The notes: a model not told the origin generated them from the letters alone. DNA of 64,000 nt from Synechococcus sp. MW101C3 (GCF_002252635.1 NZ_NQKX01000009.1:124001-188000), one strand, 5' to 3'; positions 24,738 to 35,819 are shown, numbered from the stretch's first letter. Program-made: numbers and translations.

Positions 24738-26182
24738 GAGGTCTCATCCACGATCCAGGTGTCCTTGCATCCTCCGCCCTGCGACGAGTTGACCACCAGC
24801 GAGCCGCGGCGCAGCGCCACCCGGGTGAGGCCGCCCGGGCTCACCCAGGCCCCCTTGCCCCGCAGCACGTAGGGCCGCAGATCGACGTGGCAGGGGTAGA
24901 GCTCGCCTTCGCTGAGCGAGGGCACGGTGGAGAGCTCCAGGGTGGGCTGGGCGATGAAGTTGCGGGGATCGGCCTTGATCTTGTCGGCGAAGGAGAGGAT
25001 CTCGGCCGGATCGGCGTGCGGGCCGATCAGCATGCCGTAGCCCCCGGCTTCTCCCACCGCTTTCACCACCAGGTCCTTGAGGTGGGCCAGCACGTAGGCC
25101 TGGTCCTCGGGCCGGGCGCAGATATAGGTGGGAACGTTCTCGATGATCGGCTCCTCCGCCAGGTAGTAGCGGATCATGTCTGGTACGTAGGCGTAGATCA
25201 GCTTGTCGTCGGCAACGCCGGTGCCCGGCGCGTTGGCGATCGCCACCCGGCCGGCGGCATAGGCCTCCATCAGCCCACGCACGCCCAGCATCGAATCACT
25301 GCGGAACACGGCCGGATCGAGGAAGTCGTCGTCGATGCGGCGGTAGATCACATCCACCGGCTCGAGCCCGGCGGTGCTGCGCATCCACACCCGGTTGCCC
25401 TCGCAGACCAGATCGCGGCCCTCCACCAGCTGGATGCCCATCTGCTGGGCCAGGTAGCTGTGCTCGAAATAGGCGCTGTTGAACACGCCCGGGGTGAGCA
25501 GCACCACCGAGGGAGTGTCGGTCCATGGGGCCAGTTCCCGCAGGGTCTGGAGCAGATGGGAGGGGTAATCGTCGATCGGCTGCACCGTGGGCCCGGAGAA
25601 CAGGCTGGGGAACATCCGCTTCATCACGCGGCGGTTTTCCAGGAAGTAGGCCACGCCCGAGGGGCAGCGGAGGTTGTCTTCCAGCACGCGCCAGGTGCCC
25701 TTGCCGTCACGGATCAGATCGAGGCCGGACACGTGGCACCAGCGATCCAGCGGCGGCTTGAACCCCGCCATCTGCGGGCGCCAGCCATGGGAGCTGATCA
25801 CGTCGGCGCGGGGGATGACGCCGTCGTTGAGGATCTTCTGGTCGCTGTAAACGTCGGCGAGGAAGCAGTCGATCGCTTCGAGGCGCTGAATCAGGCCCTT
25901 CTCCAGCCGCTGCCATTCGCCCGCGCGGATCAGCCGCGGCAGGGGGTCGAAGGGCAGGATCCGCTCGCCGCCCTGCTCACCGGAGCCATTGAGACGAAAG
26001 GTGGCCCCGAGGCGCTTGAGCAGCATGCCGGCGGCCGCGTGGTTGCGGTTGATCTCTTCGATGCCCAGCTGGCCCAGGGACGAGAGCAGGGGCCGCAGGG
26101 CGGAGCGGGGCTGGGAAGAGGCGCTGAAATATTCGTCGTAGCCCTTTGCGGGCTTGTAGTCGGTGAACATGGGCAGCCGCAT
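24731..26182 (-). CDS. Circularly permuted ATP-grasp protein
   Basis: A protein of about 483 residues from the type 2 circularly permuted ATP-grasp family (DUF404/DUF407). Diagnostic stretches are the N-terminal YDEYF, LNDGVIPRADVISSH, LDLIRDGKGTWRVLEDNLRCPSG and MLIGPHADPAEI. It probably activates a carboxylate with ATP and ligates it to an amine or amino acid. It is the promoter-proximal gene of the minus-strand cluster ATP-grasp, alpha-E, transglutaminase, glgP, DUF2126. The start is uncertain between 26182, 26170 and a TTG at 26191. Confidence 0.9.
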   Translation of the reverse strand: MRLPMFTDYKPAKGYDEYFSASSQPRSALRPLLSSLGQLGIEEINRNHAAAGMLLKRLGATFRLNGSGEQGGERILPFDPLPRLIRAGEWQRLEKGLIQRLEAIDCFLADVYSDQKILNDGVIPRADVISSHGWRPQMAGFKPPLDRWCHVSGLDLIRDGKGTWRVLEDNLRCPSGVAYFLENRRVMKRMFPSLFSGPTVQPIDDYPSHLLQTLRELAPWTDTPSVVLLTPGVFNSAYFEHSYLAQQMGIQLVEGRDLVCEGNRVWMRSTAGLEPVDVIYRRIDDDFLDPAVFRSDSMLGVRGLMEAYAAGRVAIANAPGTGVADDKLIYAYVPDMIRYYLAEEPIIENVPTYICARPEDQAYVLAHLKDLVVKAVGEAGGYGMLIGPHADPAEILSFADKIKADPRNFIAQPTLELSTVPSLSEGELYPCHVDLRPYVLRGKGAWVSPGGLTRVALRRGSLVVNSSQGGGCKDTWIVDETSC

Positions 26183-26296
26183 CGGGCTCAATCATGAACA
26201 GCGGCGCGGGGCCGACCCGTCATGGTTGCTACCGATCAGGCCCGGCCGGCCTAGGCTCCGGCCCGCCCTGATCGGCCCTGGCAGTGAATCCGACCC

Positions 26297-28006
<1,710 letters not shown>

Positions 28007-28089
28007 GGCTGAGGAAAGTCGAGGAGGACGGTGGGGGGGGCCGAGGTGGCCGTCGCAGGGCAGGGGCAGCGCGCGCTGGTGGCGCCGCT

Positions 28090-28407
28090 TCAGTCGAGCG
28101 GGCCGTTGACCAGGCCGTTGAAGCCGAAGACCCGGCGCGCGCCGGCCAGGGGGATCAGCTGCACCTCCCGCTGATCACCGGGCTCGAAGCGGATTGCCGT
28201 GCCGGCCGGGATGTCGAGCCGCTGGCCGCGGGCACTGTCGCGGTCGAACACCAGCGCGTCGTTGGCTTCATAGAAATGGAAGTGGGAGCCCACCTGCACC
28301 GGGCGGTCGCCGCGGTTGGCCACATTGAGCGTGGTGACGGGCCGGCCGGCGTTGAGTTCGTGGCTGCCGGGCTCCGGCAGCAGTTCGCCAGGGATCAGAG
28401 GAGACAT
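28090..28407 (-). CDS. ureB: Urease subunit beta
   Basis: A 105-residue structural urease subunit of the usual length. It begins [14 protein letters not shown] and contains [22 protein letters not shown] and [14 protein letters not shown], both strongly conserved. It lies between ureA and ureC, 83 bases upstream of ureC, in the standard A-B-C order. Confidence 0.96.
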   Translation of the reverse strand: MSPLIPGELLPEPGSHELNAGRPVTTLNVANRGDRPVQVGSHFHFYEANDALVFDRDSARGQRLDIPAGTAIRFEPGDQREVQLIPLAGARRVFGFNGLVNGPLD

Positions 28408-28430
28408 GCAGGCGGAGCGATCAGGGGGGA

Positions 28431-28733
28431 TCAGCGGATCGGGTCGTGGAGGGTGACGAGCTTGGTGCCGTCGGGGAAGGTGGCCTCCATCTGCACCTCG
28501 GGGATCAGTTCGGGAACGCCCTCCATCACCTGGTCACGCCGGAGCCAGGTGCTGCCTTCCTCCATCAGCGCGGCCACGCTCTTGCCATCACGGGCGCCTT
28601 CCAGCACCTGAAAGCTGAGCCAGGCCACGGCTTCGGGGTGGTTGAGCTTGAGACCGCGACCCAGGCGCCGTTCCGCCAGCAGGGCCGCGGTGACGATCAG
28701 GAGCTTGTCCTTCTCCTGGGGGGTGAGATGCAT
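28431..28733 (-). CDS. ureA: Urease subunit gamma
   Basis: A 100-residue small urease subunit. [27 protein letters not shown] is the normal family start, chosen over an upstream open start that adds eight residues. [21 protein letters not shown] and [27 protein letters not shown] complete it. First gene of ureABC; the neighbouring gene on its upstream side is an unrelated permease. Confidence 0.96.
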   Translation of the reverse strand: MHLTPQEKDKLLIVTAALLAERRLGRGLKLNHPEAVAWLSFQVLEGARDGKSVAALMEEGSTWLRRDQVMEGVPELIPEVQMEATFPDGTKLVTLHDPIR

Positions 28734-28823
28734 GGGGGACGCAATTGCCGGCCACACTCTTGCAGCGGCGCGGGGCTGGAGCAGGTTCAGCAGGAACGTT
28801 CGCAGCGCCGGCAGCGGCGTCGG

Positions 28824-29981
28824 TCATGGCCTCACCGGCGTTGCCTGCGCAGGCGGCCCCGGCACAGGGGGCAAGGCGGGAGGCACCTGCCCCGTCCAGC
28901 GGGCCTCCTCCAGCGCCGCCGGATACAGCCGCCGGGCAGCGTCCTGCGCAACCGGGCTGCGGCGCAGCAGGGCGCGGTATTGCTGCAGTGCGGAGGTGGG
29001 CCGGAACAGCAGGCCTGCCACCACAGCCAAAGCGGAGCCCAGCAGGTAATCCAGCCAGCGGTGAGGGATGTACCAGGCCACCAGCGGTCCGTATCCGACA
29101 AAGGCCACCCCGCTGGAGATCAGCGCGGTGCGCAGGTACGCCTCGCCCTGCAGCGCCACCACCAGCGCCGCGGTTCCGCCCATGACCACGGCGGTGCTGA
29201 GCGGGCTGAGGCCAAAGCTGTCAAACACCAGCAGCGGCATCAGCACACCGAGGCTGACTCCCACCATGCGATCGCGCACCCGCGCCAGGGTGGCGCCGAG
29301 GCTGTCGTTGAGCAGCAGCACCACGCCGAAATAGAGGTATTTGGGGGCGACGGCGCCCAGGCCTTCGCCGATCGGCAACGCCAGTACGGCCACCACCAGC
29401 TTGCGCCAGAAGAACGGCGAGGCCAGACCCGCCGCCAGGCGCGCGGCCAGCGGCGGGTCGGCGGCAGCCGGCTCAGGCTCCTCCGCTGGCGCCTGGTGCC
29501 CGGCCGGACTCCACACCACCTGCACGACACTGCCGACCACGAGCCCGAGCGCGATGGCGGCCAGTTCGTTGCCCAGGCTCAGCCAGCTGCTGGTGGCGTT
29601 CAGCAGCGGCAGCACACCGGTGATGGCGAGCACGTTGCCGAGCGGCCGCAACGCGCCGGGCAACAGCAGCATCAGCACCTGCATGAGCGCGGCCACCAGG
29701 CCGAACACGAACACCTCCGGCGCTCCGGCGAAGGCCTCACCGATCAGCAGCCCGATCGCCATCGAAAGGCCGCTCAGCCCCACCAGCACCGGGTACACGG
29801 GCAGGGGCCAGCGGCTGAAATCCGGGCGCACCACCAGCGCCGCCACGATCACCCCGTAGGCGGCCGCGCCGCTGTCGAGGCCCAGGCCGGCCGCCAGCGC
29901 CGCGGTGAAGCCGCTGGCCTGGGCGATCACCAGGGCGGCACGCAGGCCCCGCGAGGGCAGCGGGGCTGCGGCGCCGGTCAC
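28824..29981 (-). CDS. FUSC-like membrane transporter
   Basis: A protein of about 385 residues with two hydrophobic blocks of several membrane helices each (about 10-150 and 210-330), joined by a cytoplasmic loop rich in Ala, Pro and Glu. The duplicated six-helix layout and LVVAVLALPIGEGLGAVAPKYLYFGVVLLL-like second half suggest the FUSC/aromatic acid exporter superfamily. The GTG at 29981 overlaps the stop of the gene upstream (GTGA), so it is translationally coupled. The HlyD-like gene upstream and TolC-like gene beside it suggest a tripartite efflux unit; substrate unknown. Confidence 0.7.
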   Translation of the reverse strand: MTGAAAPLPSRGLRAALVIAQASGFTAALAAGLGLDSGAAAYGVIVAALVVRPDFSRWPLPVYPVLVGLSGLSMAIGLLIGEAFAGAPEVFVFGLVAALMQVLMLLLPGALRPLGNVLAITGVLPLLNATSSWLSLGNELAAIALGLVVGSVVQVVWSPAGHQAPAEEPEPAAADPPLAARLAAGLASPFFWRKLVVAVLALPIGEGLGAVAPKYLYFGVVLLLNDSLGATLARVRDRMVGVSLGVLMPLLVFDSFGLSPLSTAVVMGGTAALVVALQGEAYLRTALISSGVAFVGYGPLVAWYIPHRWLDYLLGSALAVVAGLLFRPTSALQQYRALLRRSPVAQDAARRLYPAALEEARWTGQVPPALPPVPGPPAQATPVRP

Positions 29982-30208
29982 CGAGGCCGGCCGCCGAGGG
30001 CCTGGATCCAACCCACCAGCAGCACCACCCCCAGCAGAGCCACCCAGAACCACAGCCGGGGCGGGCTGCTGGCGGCCGCCAGCGCCAGCAACAGCAGGGC
30101 CAGCCACGGGGCCGGGGCCGCCCAGGGCGCCAGCCAGGGGACCAACGACTGCCGCAACGGGCGGCGGCGGGCGCGGGCGGCGACGGCCTCAACGCGGGGG
30201 TTGCTCAT
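29978..30208 (-). CDS. Small two-helix membrane protein in efflux operon
   Basis: A 76-residue protein with a basic N-terminus (VAARARRRPLRQSLVPW) and two membrane helices (about 33-47 and 51-68), ending IQALGGRPR. It overlaps both neighbours by 4 bases (ATGA at 30205-30208 and GTGA at 29978-29981), so it must be translated with them. Its place between a HlyD-like adaptor and a FUSC-like permease mirrors the small AaeX (DUF1656) protein of aaeXAB operons, though the sequence is not clearly DUF1656. Confidence 0.7.
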   Translation of the reverse strand: MSNPRVEAVAARARRRPLRQSLVPWLAPWAAPAPWLALLLLALAAASSPPRLWFWVALLGVVLLVGWIQALGGRPR

Positions 30209-31392
30209 CGCTCGGTCCCCCCCAGCCAGCGCAGAAACGGCAGCACGAAGCTGACCAGCGGACGCCGCTCCAGTTCAACCCGGGCCAGGGCCGGCGTGCC
30301 GTTCTCAAGCTCAAGATCGGGGCCGTTGCCACCGCTCCAGCGCAGGCCGCTGGGGGTGGCCGCCGGCTCCAGATCCACCAGCACCAGCATCACCGGCGCG
30401 GTGACCTTGTTGCCCAGGGTGGCGAGCGGATCGCCGCCTTCCCCGAAGGCCTCCTGGCGGCTGCGAGCCGCCAGGCTGGCCGCCAGATCGCTGTCGCCCA
30501 GCACATGGGTGAGCGCTTCGGCATCCAGGGAGATCGGTGACAACGAACGGATGCGGCCCGTCAGCGCGCCGTAGCGCTGCGCGGTGCCGCCGTAGCGGTC
30601 ACGGCTCTGAAGCTGGGGTTCCACTTGGACCCGGGCTCCGGGCCGCAGGCGGCTGGTGTCGGCCTCGGTGAACAGGGTGATGGCGGTGCGGTGGCGTGAC
30701 ACCGCCTGCGGAGGGGCTCCGACAACCGCGATCCGCTGGCCCGGAACCACCGCCTGCCCCGGGGCCACCAGCAGCGACAACAGCGTGCCGGCGCGGGGGG
30801 AGAACACCTGCTGGCTGACCAGCTGGGCCTGCAGTTCGGCGCGGCCGGCCTCCAGCTGGGCGATCTGACCTTCCAGGGCACGGATCTGGCTCCGGTTGCG
30901 CAGGTAGAGGTCCTGAGCGCCCACCCAGAGCGGGCTGTAGCGCGGAATCACCTCGTCGCGCCGCAGCGATTCGAGGGCGGCGAGCTGTTGGCCGATCGGC
31001 TGATTGCTTGTGCGCAGGGTGTCGATCTGGCTGCGCATCGCCTGCTGCTGGAGATCGATCGCCTGGTTCTGGCGCCGGATCGCCTCAGGGTTGGCCGCCA
31101 CCCAGCCGCCCCCCGGTGCCGCCTGATCAACCCGATTGATCGTGGCCAGCAGCTGGCCCTGACGCAGCGGCGCCCCCACCTCCGCCGCCAGGCGCTGAAT
31201 CTGGCCGGCGGAGCGGGCATAGACGCCGGCGCGGCTGTCCGGCTCCATCAGCAGGGCGCCGCCATGCACCAGCACAGGCACCCCGGGGGCGAAGGCCCAG
31301 GTCAGCGCCAGGGCACTCACGGCCGCGATCGGCAGCAGTCGGGGCAACAGCGGCGCTGGCGCCGTGGTGGTGCTGGCCGGCGCTTCGGGCAT
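30205..31392 (-). CDS. HlyD-family membrane fusion protein (NHLM-type)
   Basis: A 395-residue periplasmic adaptor with one N-terminal membrane helix (about 18-40). A biotinyl-lipoyl half (AGQIQRLAAEVGAPLRQGQLLATI) precedes a helical hairpin (from AIDLQQQAMRSQIDTL to LEAGRAELQAQL), then VFSPRAGTLLSLLVAPGQAVVPGQ and a C-terminal barrel. The long C-terminal part with HRTAITLFTEADTSRLRPGARVQV resembles adaptors of NHLM-type peptide export systems. No NHLM peptide or peptidase-ABC gene is nearby; it is coupled instead to a FUSC-like permease. The ATG at 31392 is chosen since earlier codons have no signal or homology. Confidence 0.85.
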   Translation of the reverse strand: MPEAPASTTTAPAPLLPRLLPIAAVSALALTWAFAPGVPVLVHGGALLMEPDSRAGVYARSAGQIQRLAAEVGAPLRQGQLLATINRVDQAAPGGGWVAANPEAIRRQNQAIDLQQQAMRSQIDTLRTSNQPIGQQLAALESLRRDEVIPRYSPLWVGAQDLYLRNRSQIRALEGQIAQLEAGRAELQAQLVSQQVFSPRAGTLLSLLVAPGQAVVPGQRIAVVGAPPQAVSRHRTAITLFTEADTSRLRPGARVQVEPQLQSRDRYGGTAQRYGALTGRIRSLSPISLDAEALTHVLGDSDLAASLAARSRQEAFGEGGDPLATLGNKVTAPVMLVLVDLEPAATPSGLRWSGGNGPDLELENGTPALARVELERRPLVSFVLPFLRWLGGTER

Positions 31393-31460
31393 TCGCCACA
31401 GGCCCGAAGGGCACCACCGAAAGGAGCACGTAGGGTACGCGCCACGTCCGGTGGTGTCGA

Positions 31461-32969
31461 TTGGTTGGCCGCAGCTGCCGAGGCCAGATCGCCTGGTGGG
31501 CCATCGCCTGGCCGCTGCTGACGGCCACCGTGGCCATGCCAGCCACAGCGGCCACACCAGGCCCGCCTCCGGCCGTGCTGCGCCTCAGCCTCGAGCAGGC
31601 GCTGGCCCTGGGGCTGGAGCGTTCGCTGCCGCTGCAGAGCGCCGCGGTGGCCATCGAGCAGAACCGCTCGCTCGTGGCACTGGCCAGCAGCGCCTTCCTG
31701 CCGAAGCTGGATCTGCTGGGCCTGGGCACCTACGCCCAGGTGGGCACCGACATCAACTTCATCAGCAATGTCTCCACCATCGGCGACCTCAACCTCAACC
31801 TGGGCAGCCAGGGGTATGCGGTGGTGCAGAACGCCTTCGGCAATCTCGGTCTGGCGCTCAGTTATCCGCTGATCGATTTTCGCCGTGGCCCGCTCAGGGA
31901 TGCCGCCAGGGCCAACCTTGCGGCCGCACGGTCGCAGCAAATGGAGCAGCAGCGGATCAGTCGCTTCGCCATCACCGCCGCCTACCTCCATCTGCAGCTC
32001 GCCGATGCATTGATCCCGGTGTGGCAGCGGTCGCTGGACGTGTCCACGCGGCTGCGCCGGGACGTGAACGCCATCCGGGCCCGCGGCCTGGCCAGCCGCA
32101 GCGACAGCGCCCAGGCCGAGGCCTTGCTCGAGAACGACCGGCGCGGCCTGGCAGAGGCCGAAGCCCAGGTGGAAATCAGCCGCAGCGGGCTGGCGCGGCT
32201 GCTTGCCCTACCCGCGGATCAGGCCGTGGCCGCCACAGATCGCCTGCAGCCCGGACCGGCCTGGGGACAGGACCTGCCCAGCACGATCCGCCGCTCACTG
32301 CTAGATCGCCCCAGCCTCGCCGCGCTGGAGCAGCAGCGCCAGGCCCAGCTGGCCCAGGTGCAGCTGGCCAGGGCCGCGCGGCTGCCGTCGGTGGGGCTGT
32401 TGCTCGGGGGCGGCATCAATGCCAACCGGATCAACCTGCCGGTGCTGTCGACCAGCACCACCGTGGGGCTTTCCTCGGGCCCCAGCGCCGCCTTGCCGCA
32501 ACAGAGCGCCGGCGCCAGCCAGTCGGGCAGCTTCTACGACTGGGGCGCCCTGATCAGCCTGCGCCAGCCCTTGTTCGACGGGGGCAGCGCCCGGGCCGCC
32601 ACCGCCGTGGCGCAACGGCAGGTGGAGCAGCAGCAAATCGCCATCGCCAGCGCCGAGCAGGCAATCATTCAGAACGTGGAAACCTGGTGGCAGACCCACC
32701 GCGCCACCGCCGCTCAGATCACCGCTGCCGCCGCCGCCGCCCGTGCCGGTGAGCTGGCGGTTCGCGATGCCGAGTTGCGCTATCGCGCCGGCATCAGCCC
32801 GATCCTGGAGGTGATGATCACCCAGCGGGATCTGCAGCTGGCCCGCACTGCCCTGGCGGTGTCCGTCCACCGCTGGAACCTCAGCCGCGCCGGCCTGGAG
32901 CTGGAAACCGGCGCCGCAGCGCCCCAGCCCAGCACCGCAATGCCAGCGTCCAGCCCCACAGCGCCCTGA
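31461..32969 (+). CDS. TolC-like outer membrane efflux protein
   Basis: A 502-residue outer membrane factor. The N-terminus is a signal peptide (WAIAWPLLTATVAMPATAA), followed by LSLEQALALGLERSLPLQSAAVAI and two internally similar halves of long alpha-helices and short beta strands, e.g. YPLIDFRRGPLRDAARANL and RQPLFDGGSARAATAVAQ. It would form the trimeric exit duct. TTG at 31461 is the start that preserves the signal peptide. It is transcribed divergently from the HlyD-like gene, 68 bases apart, and probably partners with it. Confidence 0.88.
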   Translation: MVGRSCRGQIAWWAIAWPLLTATVAMPATAATPGPPPAVLRLSLEQALALGLERSLPLQSAAVAIEQNRSLVALASSAFLPKLDLLGLGTYAQVGTDINFISNVSTIGDLNLNLGSQGYAVVQNAFGNLGLALSYPLIDFRRGPLRDAARANLAAARSQQMEQQRISRFAITAAYLHLQLADALIPVWQRSLDVSTRLRRDVNAIRARGLASRSDSAQAEALLENDRRGLAEAEAQVEISRSGLARLLALPADQAVAATDRLQPGPAWGQDLPSTIRRSLLDRPSLAALEQQRQAQLAQVQLARAARLPSVGLLLGGGINANRINLPVLSTSTTVGLSSGPSAALPQQSAGASQSGSFYDWGALISLRQPLFDGGSARAATAVAQRQVEQQQIAIASAEQAIIQNVETWWQTHRATAAQITAAAAAARAGELAVRDAELRYRAGISPILEVMITQRDLQLARTALAVSVHRWNLSRAGLELETGAAAPQPSTAMPASSPTAP

Positions 32970-32979
32970 CACCGCCGGC

Positions 32980-33942
32980 TCAGCCGAACGGCGACTCCTG
33001 GAACGGCCACACCCGCGGCAGCTGGGGCGGCGCCAGCCCCCGTTCGGCGCGAATGCGCGCCCAGAGGCGCGTGAACCAGTAGCGGGCCGCCTGGGTGGAA
33101 GGGCCCCGGTAGCGGGCCACCAGGCCCTGATCGAGGCGGCCGCAGGCCATCTCCCCCACCAGACCCTGGCGGTCGTCGCGGCAGCGCAGCAGCAGCTCCT
33201 CGCTCACCGGCGCCGGCGCCGCCCACACGAGGCTGCCGAAGACCGGAGCACCGCCCAGCCCGTGGGCGTGATCGAGGCTCCCGCCGCCCAGCTCCAGCCG
33301 ATCGACCACGCTCCAGCGCCCTTCGCGGCGGATCGCCAACGAGGAGCGCCAGCGACCGGCGCCGAGGGATTCACCATCGGCGCTGCGGCCGAGCCGCACC
33401 ACTTCGGCGCCCAGCCAGCTGGCTCCAGCCGCCAGCTCCACCCGGCTGTCCTGCTCGTAGAGCGCGCCGGCGTACAGCACCAGCTCCTGGGGCAGCCATT
33501 CGAGATCGGCACCGTCTTCCAGGCGGAACGCCAGCAACTGCCGCGCCCACTGGCCCTCAGGCGCCAGGCGGGAGCGGCCGATCGAGCCATAGACCTTCTG
33601 CGCCGCCACGCTGGTGACCAGGGCCCGGCTGCCGGCCTCCAGCCGGGTGTCGATCGCCAGCTGATCGCCGCCCACCAGGCCGCCGGCGGTGTGCAGCAAG
33701 GGCAACTCACAGCGGCCATCGGCGCGGGTGAAGGCGCGTTGGATCTTCAGCGGCGAGGTGGCTCCCCCCTGGTGCAGGGTGAGCGGCGCCGAGGGCGAGA
33801 GGGCGAAGCGAAGACTGGCCTCACCACGCCAGCTGCTGGTGGATGGGGGCGGATCCGCAACGATGACGTGGGCCAGGAGGGGAAGGGGCAGTGAGGCGAT
33901 GCTGCGAGCGAAGCGGCGGCCGTCAGGTAGCGGTCGCCACAT
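32980..33942 (-). CDS. ureD: Urease accessory protein UreD
   Basis: A protein of about 320 residues, a urease chaperone that with UreF and UreG delivers nickel to the apoenzyme. Conserved UreD stretches are TLHQGGATSPLKIQRAF, PLLHTAGGLVGGDQLAIDTRLE, TSVAAQKVYGS and WLPQELVLYAGA. The ATG at 33942 has a purine-rich GGGGCGAG upstream and gives a slightly long N-terminus. It is divergent from ureE, whose start lies 33 bases away, so both share a promoter region. Confidence 0.95.
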   Translation of the reverse strand: MWRPLPDGRRFARSIASLPLPLLAHVIVADPPPSTSSWRGEASLRFALSPSAPLTLHQGGATSPLKIQRAFTRADGRCELPLLHTAGGLVGGDQLAIDTRLEAGSRALVTSVAAQKVYGSIGRSRLAPEGQWARQLLAFRLEDGADLEWLPQELVLYAGALYEQDSRVELAAGASWLGAEVVRLGRSADGESLGAGRWRSSLAIRREGRWSVVDRLELGGGSLDHAHGLGGAPVFGSLVWAAPAPVSEELLLRCRDDRQGLVGEMACGRLDQGLVARYRGPSTQAARYWFTRLWARIRAERGLAPPQLPRVWPFQESPFG

Positions 33943-33975
33943 TTCTCGCCCCTGCCCGTGGCCATGGTGGCGCGC

Positions 33976-34425
33976 ATGATCGTCCTTGACCGGCGCCTGA
34001 GCGCCCCGCCCGACGCCCCCTCCAGCCTGCGGCTGCCGCTCAGCGCCCAGCAGCGCGAGGGGCTGCGCGGCCATCGCCGCACCACCTGCGGCCAGGATCT
34101 GCTGCTGCAGCTGCCGCGCGGTGAAGCGCTCGAACCCGGCGAGTGGCTGAATAGCAGTGAGAGCGGCGTGGTGGTGCAGGTGGAAGCGGCTCCGGAGCCG
34201 TTGCTGCTGGCCCGCAGCGCCGACTCCCTCCAGCTGCTGCAGGCCGCTTATCACCTCGGCAACCGCCATGTGGCGCTGGAGCTGCACCCGGGCGAGCTGC
34301 GCCTGCTGGAAGATCCGGTGCTGGAGGAGCTGCTGCGCCACCGCGGTTTGGCCGTTCTCCACCTCGACGCACCGTTCCGGCCGGAACCGGGCGCCTATGC
34401 CGGCAAGGGCGGGCATGCGCACTGA
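33976..34425 (+). CDS. ureE: Urease accessory protein UreE
   Basis: A 149-residue nickel metallochaperone. It begins MIVLDRRL as usual and includes LPLSAQQREGLRGHRRTTCGQDLLLQLPRG (N-terminal peptide-binding domain) and YHLGNRHVALEL, with the conserved nickel-binding His. The tail ends GGHAH, only a short His-containing end rather than a His-rich tail. Earlier in-frame starts at 33958 and 33964 are possible. It overlaps ureF by 11 bases. Confidence 0.94.
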   Translation: MIVLDRRLSAPPDAPSSLRLPLSAQQREGLRGHRRTTCGQDLLLQLPRGEALEPGEWLNSSESGVVVQVEAAPEPLLLARSADSLQLLQAAYHLGNRHVALELHPGELRLLEDPVLEELLRHRGLAVLHLDAPFRPEPGAYAGKGGHAH

Positions 34426-35146
34426 GCCCCCAGCCCAGACCGGCGCGGCGCCGACCCGGTTGCTGTTGTTCCAGCTGATCAGTCCGGCGCTGCCGGTGGG
34501 GGCGTTCAGCTATTCGGAGGGTCTGGAAGTGCTGGTGCAGCAAGGCCGGATCAACTCCGCCGAGGCGCTGCACGGCTGGCTGGCGGCGGAACTGCAGCGG
34601 GGGACGCTGGGCGTGGAGGCAGCGGCCCTGGCGCCGCTGCTGCAGGCCATGGCGGCAGGGCAATGGAGCGCCGTGCACGATCTCGACGGCTGGCTGCTGG
34701 CCCTGCGGGAAGCCCCGGAGGTGCGTGCCCAGCAGCGCCAGATGGGCCGTTCCCTCACCCAGTTGCTGGGCGAACTGGGTTGGCGGCTACCGGCCGACGC
34801 GGGCCAGGGGGCGGCCACCACCTCTGCGGCACCCGCATCGGCGCAGGGGCTGGCCTGGCCGGCGGCCTGGGCCTGGGCCGGCCACTGCCTGGGTGTTCCC
34901 AGCACCGACCTGGTGGAGGCCTACCTCTATGCCTGGGTGGCCAGTCAGATCAGCGCGGCGGTGCGGCTGGTGCCGATCGGCCCCACCCAGGGGCAGGGGC
35001 TGCAGCTGCGCCTGGCACCGCTGCTGGCGCAGCGGGCCGCAGAGCTGGCCCACACCGACCCGCACACGATGTGGTCAGGCGGTGTGGGCGCGGGGCTGGC
35101 CCAGCTGGGGCACGCCGAGCTCTACTCACGGCTGTTCAGAAGTTGA
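34415..35146 (+). CDS. ureF: Urease accessory protein UreF
   Basis: A 243-residue all-helical urease chaperone acting as the GTPase-activity gate of UreG. LLFQLISPALPVGAFSYSEGLE is the family signature, followed by LQRGTLGVEAAALAPL, YLYAWVASQISAAVRLVPIGPTQGQ and AHTDPHTMWS. The ATG at 34415 is chosen because it falls at the end of ureE and gives the usual length. Confidence 0.95.
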   Translation: MRTEPPAQTGAAPTRLLLFQLISPALPVGAFSYSEGLEVLVQQGRINSAEALHGWLAAELQRGTLGVEAAALAPLLQAMAAGQWSAVHDLDGWLLALREAPEVRAQQRQMGRSLTQLLGELGWRLPADAGQGAATTSAAPASAQGLAWPAAWAWAGHCLGVPSTDLVEAYLYAWVASQISAAVRLVPIGPTQGQGLQLRLAPLLAQRAAELAHTDPHTMWSGGVGAGLAQLGHAELYSRLFRS

Positions 35147-35204
35147 GGCGAGGCGTAGCTGGGCACCGGTGGCAGGATTGCGCCCACTCGTCTGAAGCAA
35201 CGCC

Positions 35205-35819
35205 ATGAGCAAGCTGCGTGTCGGCGTGGCCGGACCGGTGGGCTCGGGCAAGACAGCCCTGGTGGAAGCCCTGTGCCGGCGGCTGCGCGAACGGCTGCAG
35301 TTGGCCGTGGTGACCAACGACATCTATACCCAGGAAGACGCCCAGTTCCTGACCCGTGCCGGTGCGCTCGAGCCGGAACGGATCCGCGGGGTGGAAACCG
35401 GTGGCTGCCCCCACACCGCCATCCGCGAAGACTGCTCGATCAACCGGGCGGCGGTGGAAGACCTGGAGGAGAGGTTTCCGGATCTCGACCTGGTGCTGGT
35501 GGAGAGCGGTGGCGACAATCTGGCGGCCAGCTTCAGCCCCGAACTGGTGGACCTCTGCATCTATGTGATCGATGTGGCGGCCGGCGACAAAATCCCCCGC
35601 AAAGGCGGGCCGGGCATCACCCGTTCTGATCTGCTCGTGATCAACAAGATCGACCTGGCGCCGATGGTAGGAGCGAGCCTCGAAGTGATGGAGGCGGACA
35701 CCCGCCGCATGCGCGGTGATCGCCCCTGGTGCTTCACAAATCTGCGCAGTGGCGAAGGCCTTGATGCGGTGGAACGTTTTCTTTGCCGGCAACTTCCCGC
35801 TCCAGGGTCTTCGCTCTGA
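35205..35819 (+). CDS. ureG: Urease accessory GTPase UreG
   Basis: A 204-residue SIMIBI GTPase that powers nickel insertion into urease. P-loop [28 protein letters not shown], the nickel-binding [19 protein letters not shown] with the Cys-Pro-His motif, and [15 protein letters not shown] are all intact. Last gene of the ureEFG operon. Confidence 0.97.
   Translation: MSKLRVGVAGPVGSGKTALVEALCRRLRERLQLAVVTNDIYTQEDAQFLTRAGALEPERIRGVETGGCPHTAIREDCSINRAAVEDLEERFPDLDLVLVESGGDNLAASFSPELVDLCIYVIDVAAGDKIPRKGGPGITRSDLLVINKIDLAPMVGASLEVMEADTRRMRGDRPWCFTNLRSGEGLDAVERFLCRQLPAPGSSL

Noticed and set aside
28446-30254. 602-residue plus-strand open frame
   Set aside because: Antisense to ureA and the FUSC-like operon; low-complexity His/Gln/Arg text without motifs.
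33943-34422. N-terminal extension of UreD to 480 residues
   Set aside because: The extra 160 codons lie over ureE and have no UreD similarity; ATG at 33942 gives a normal protein.
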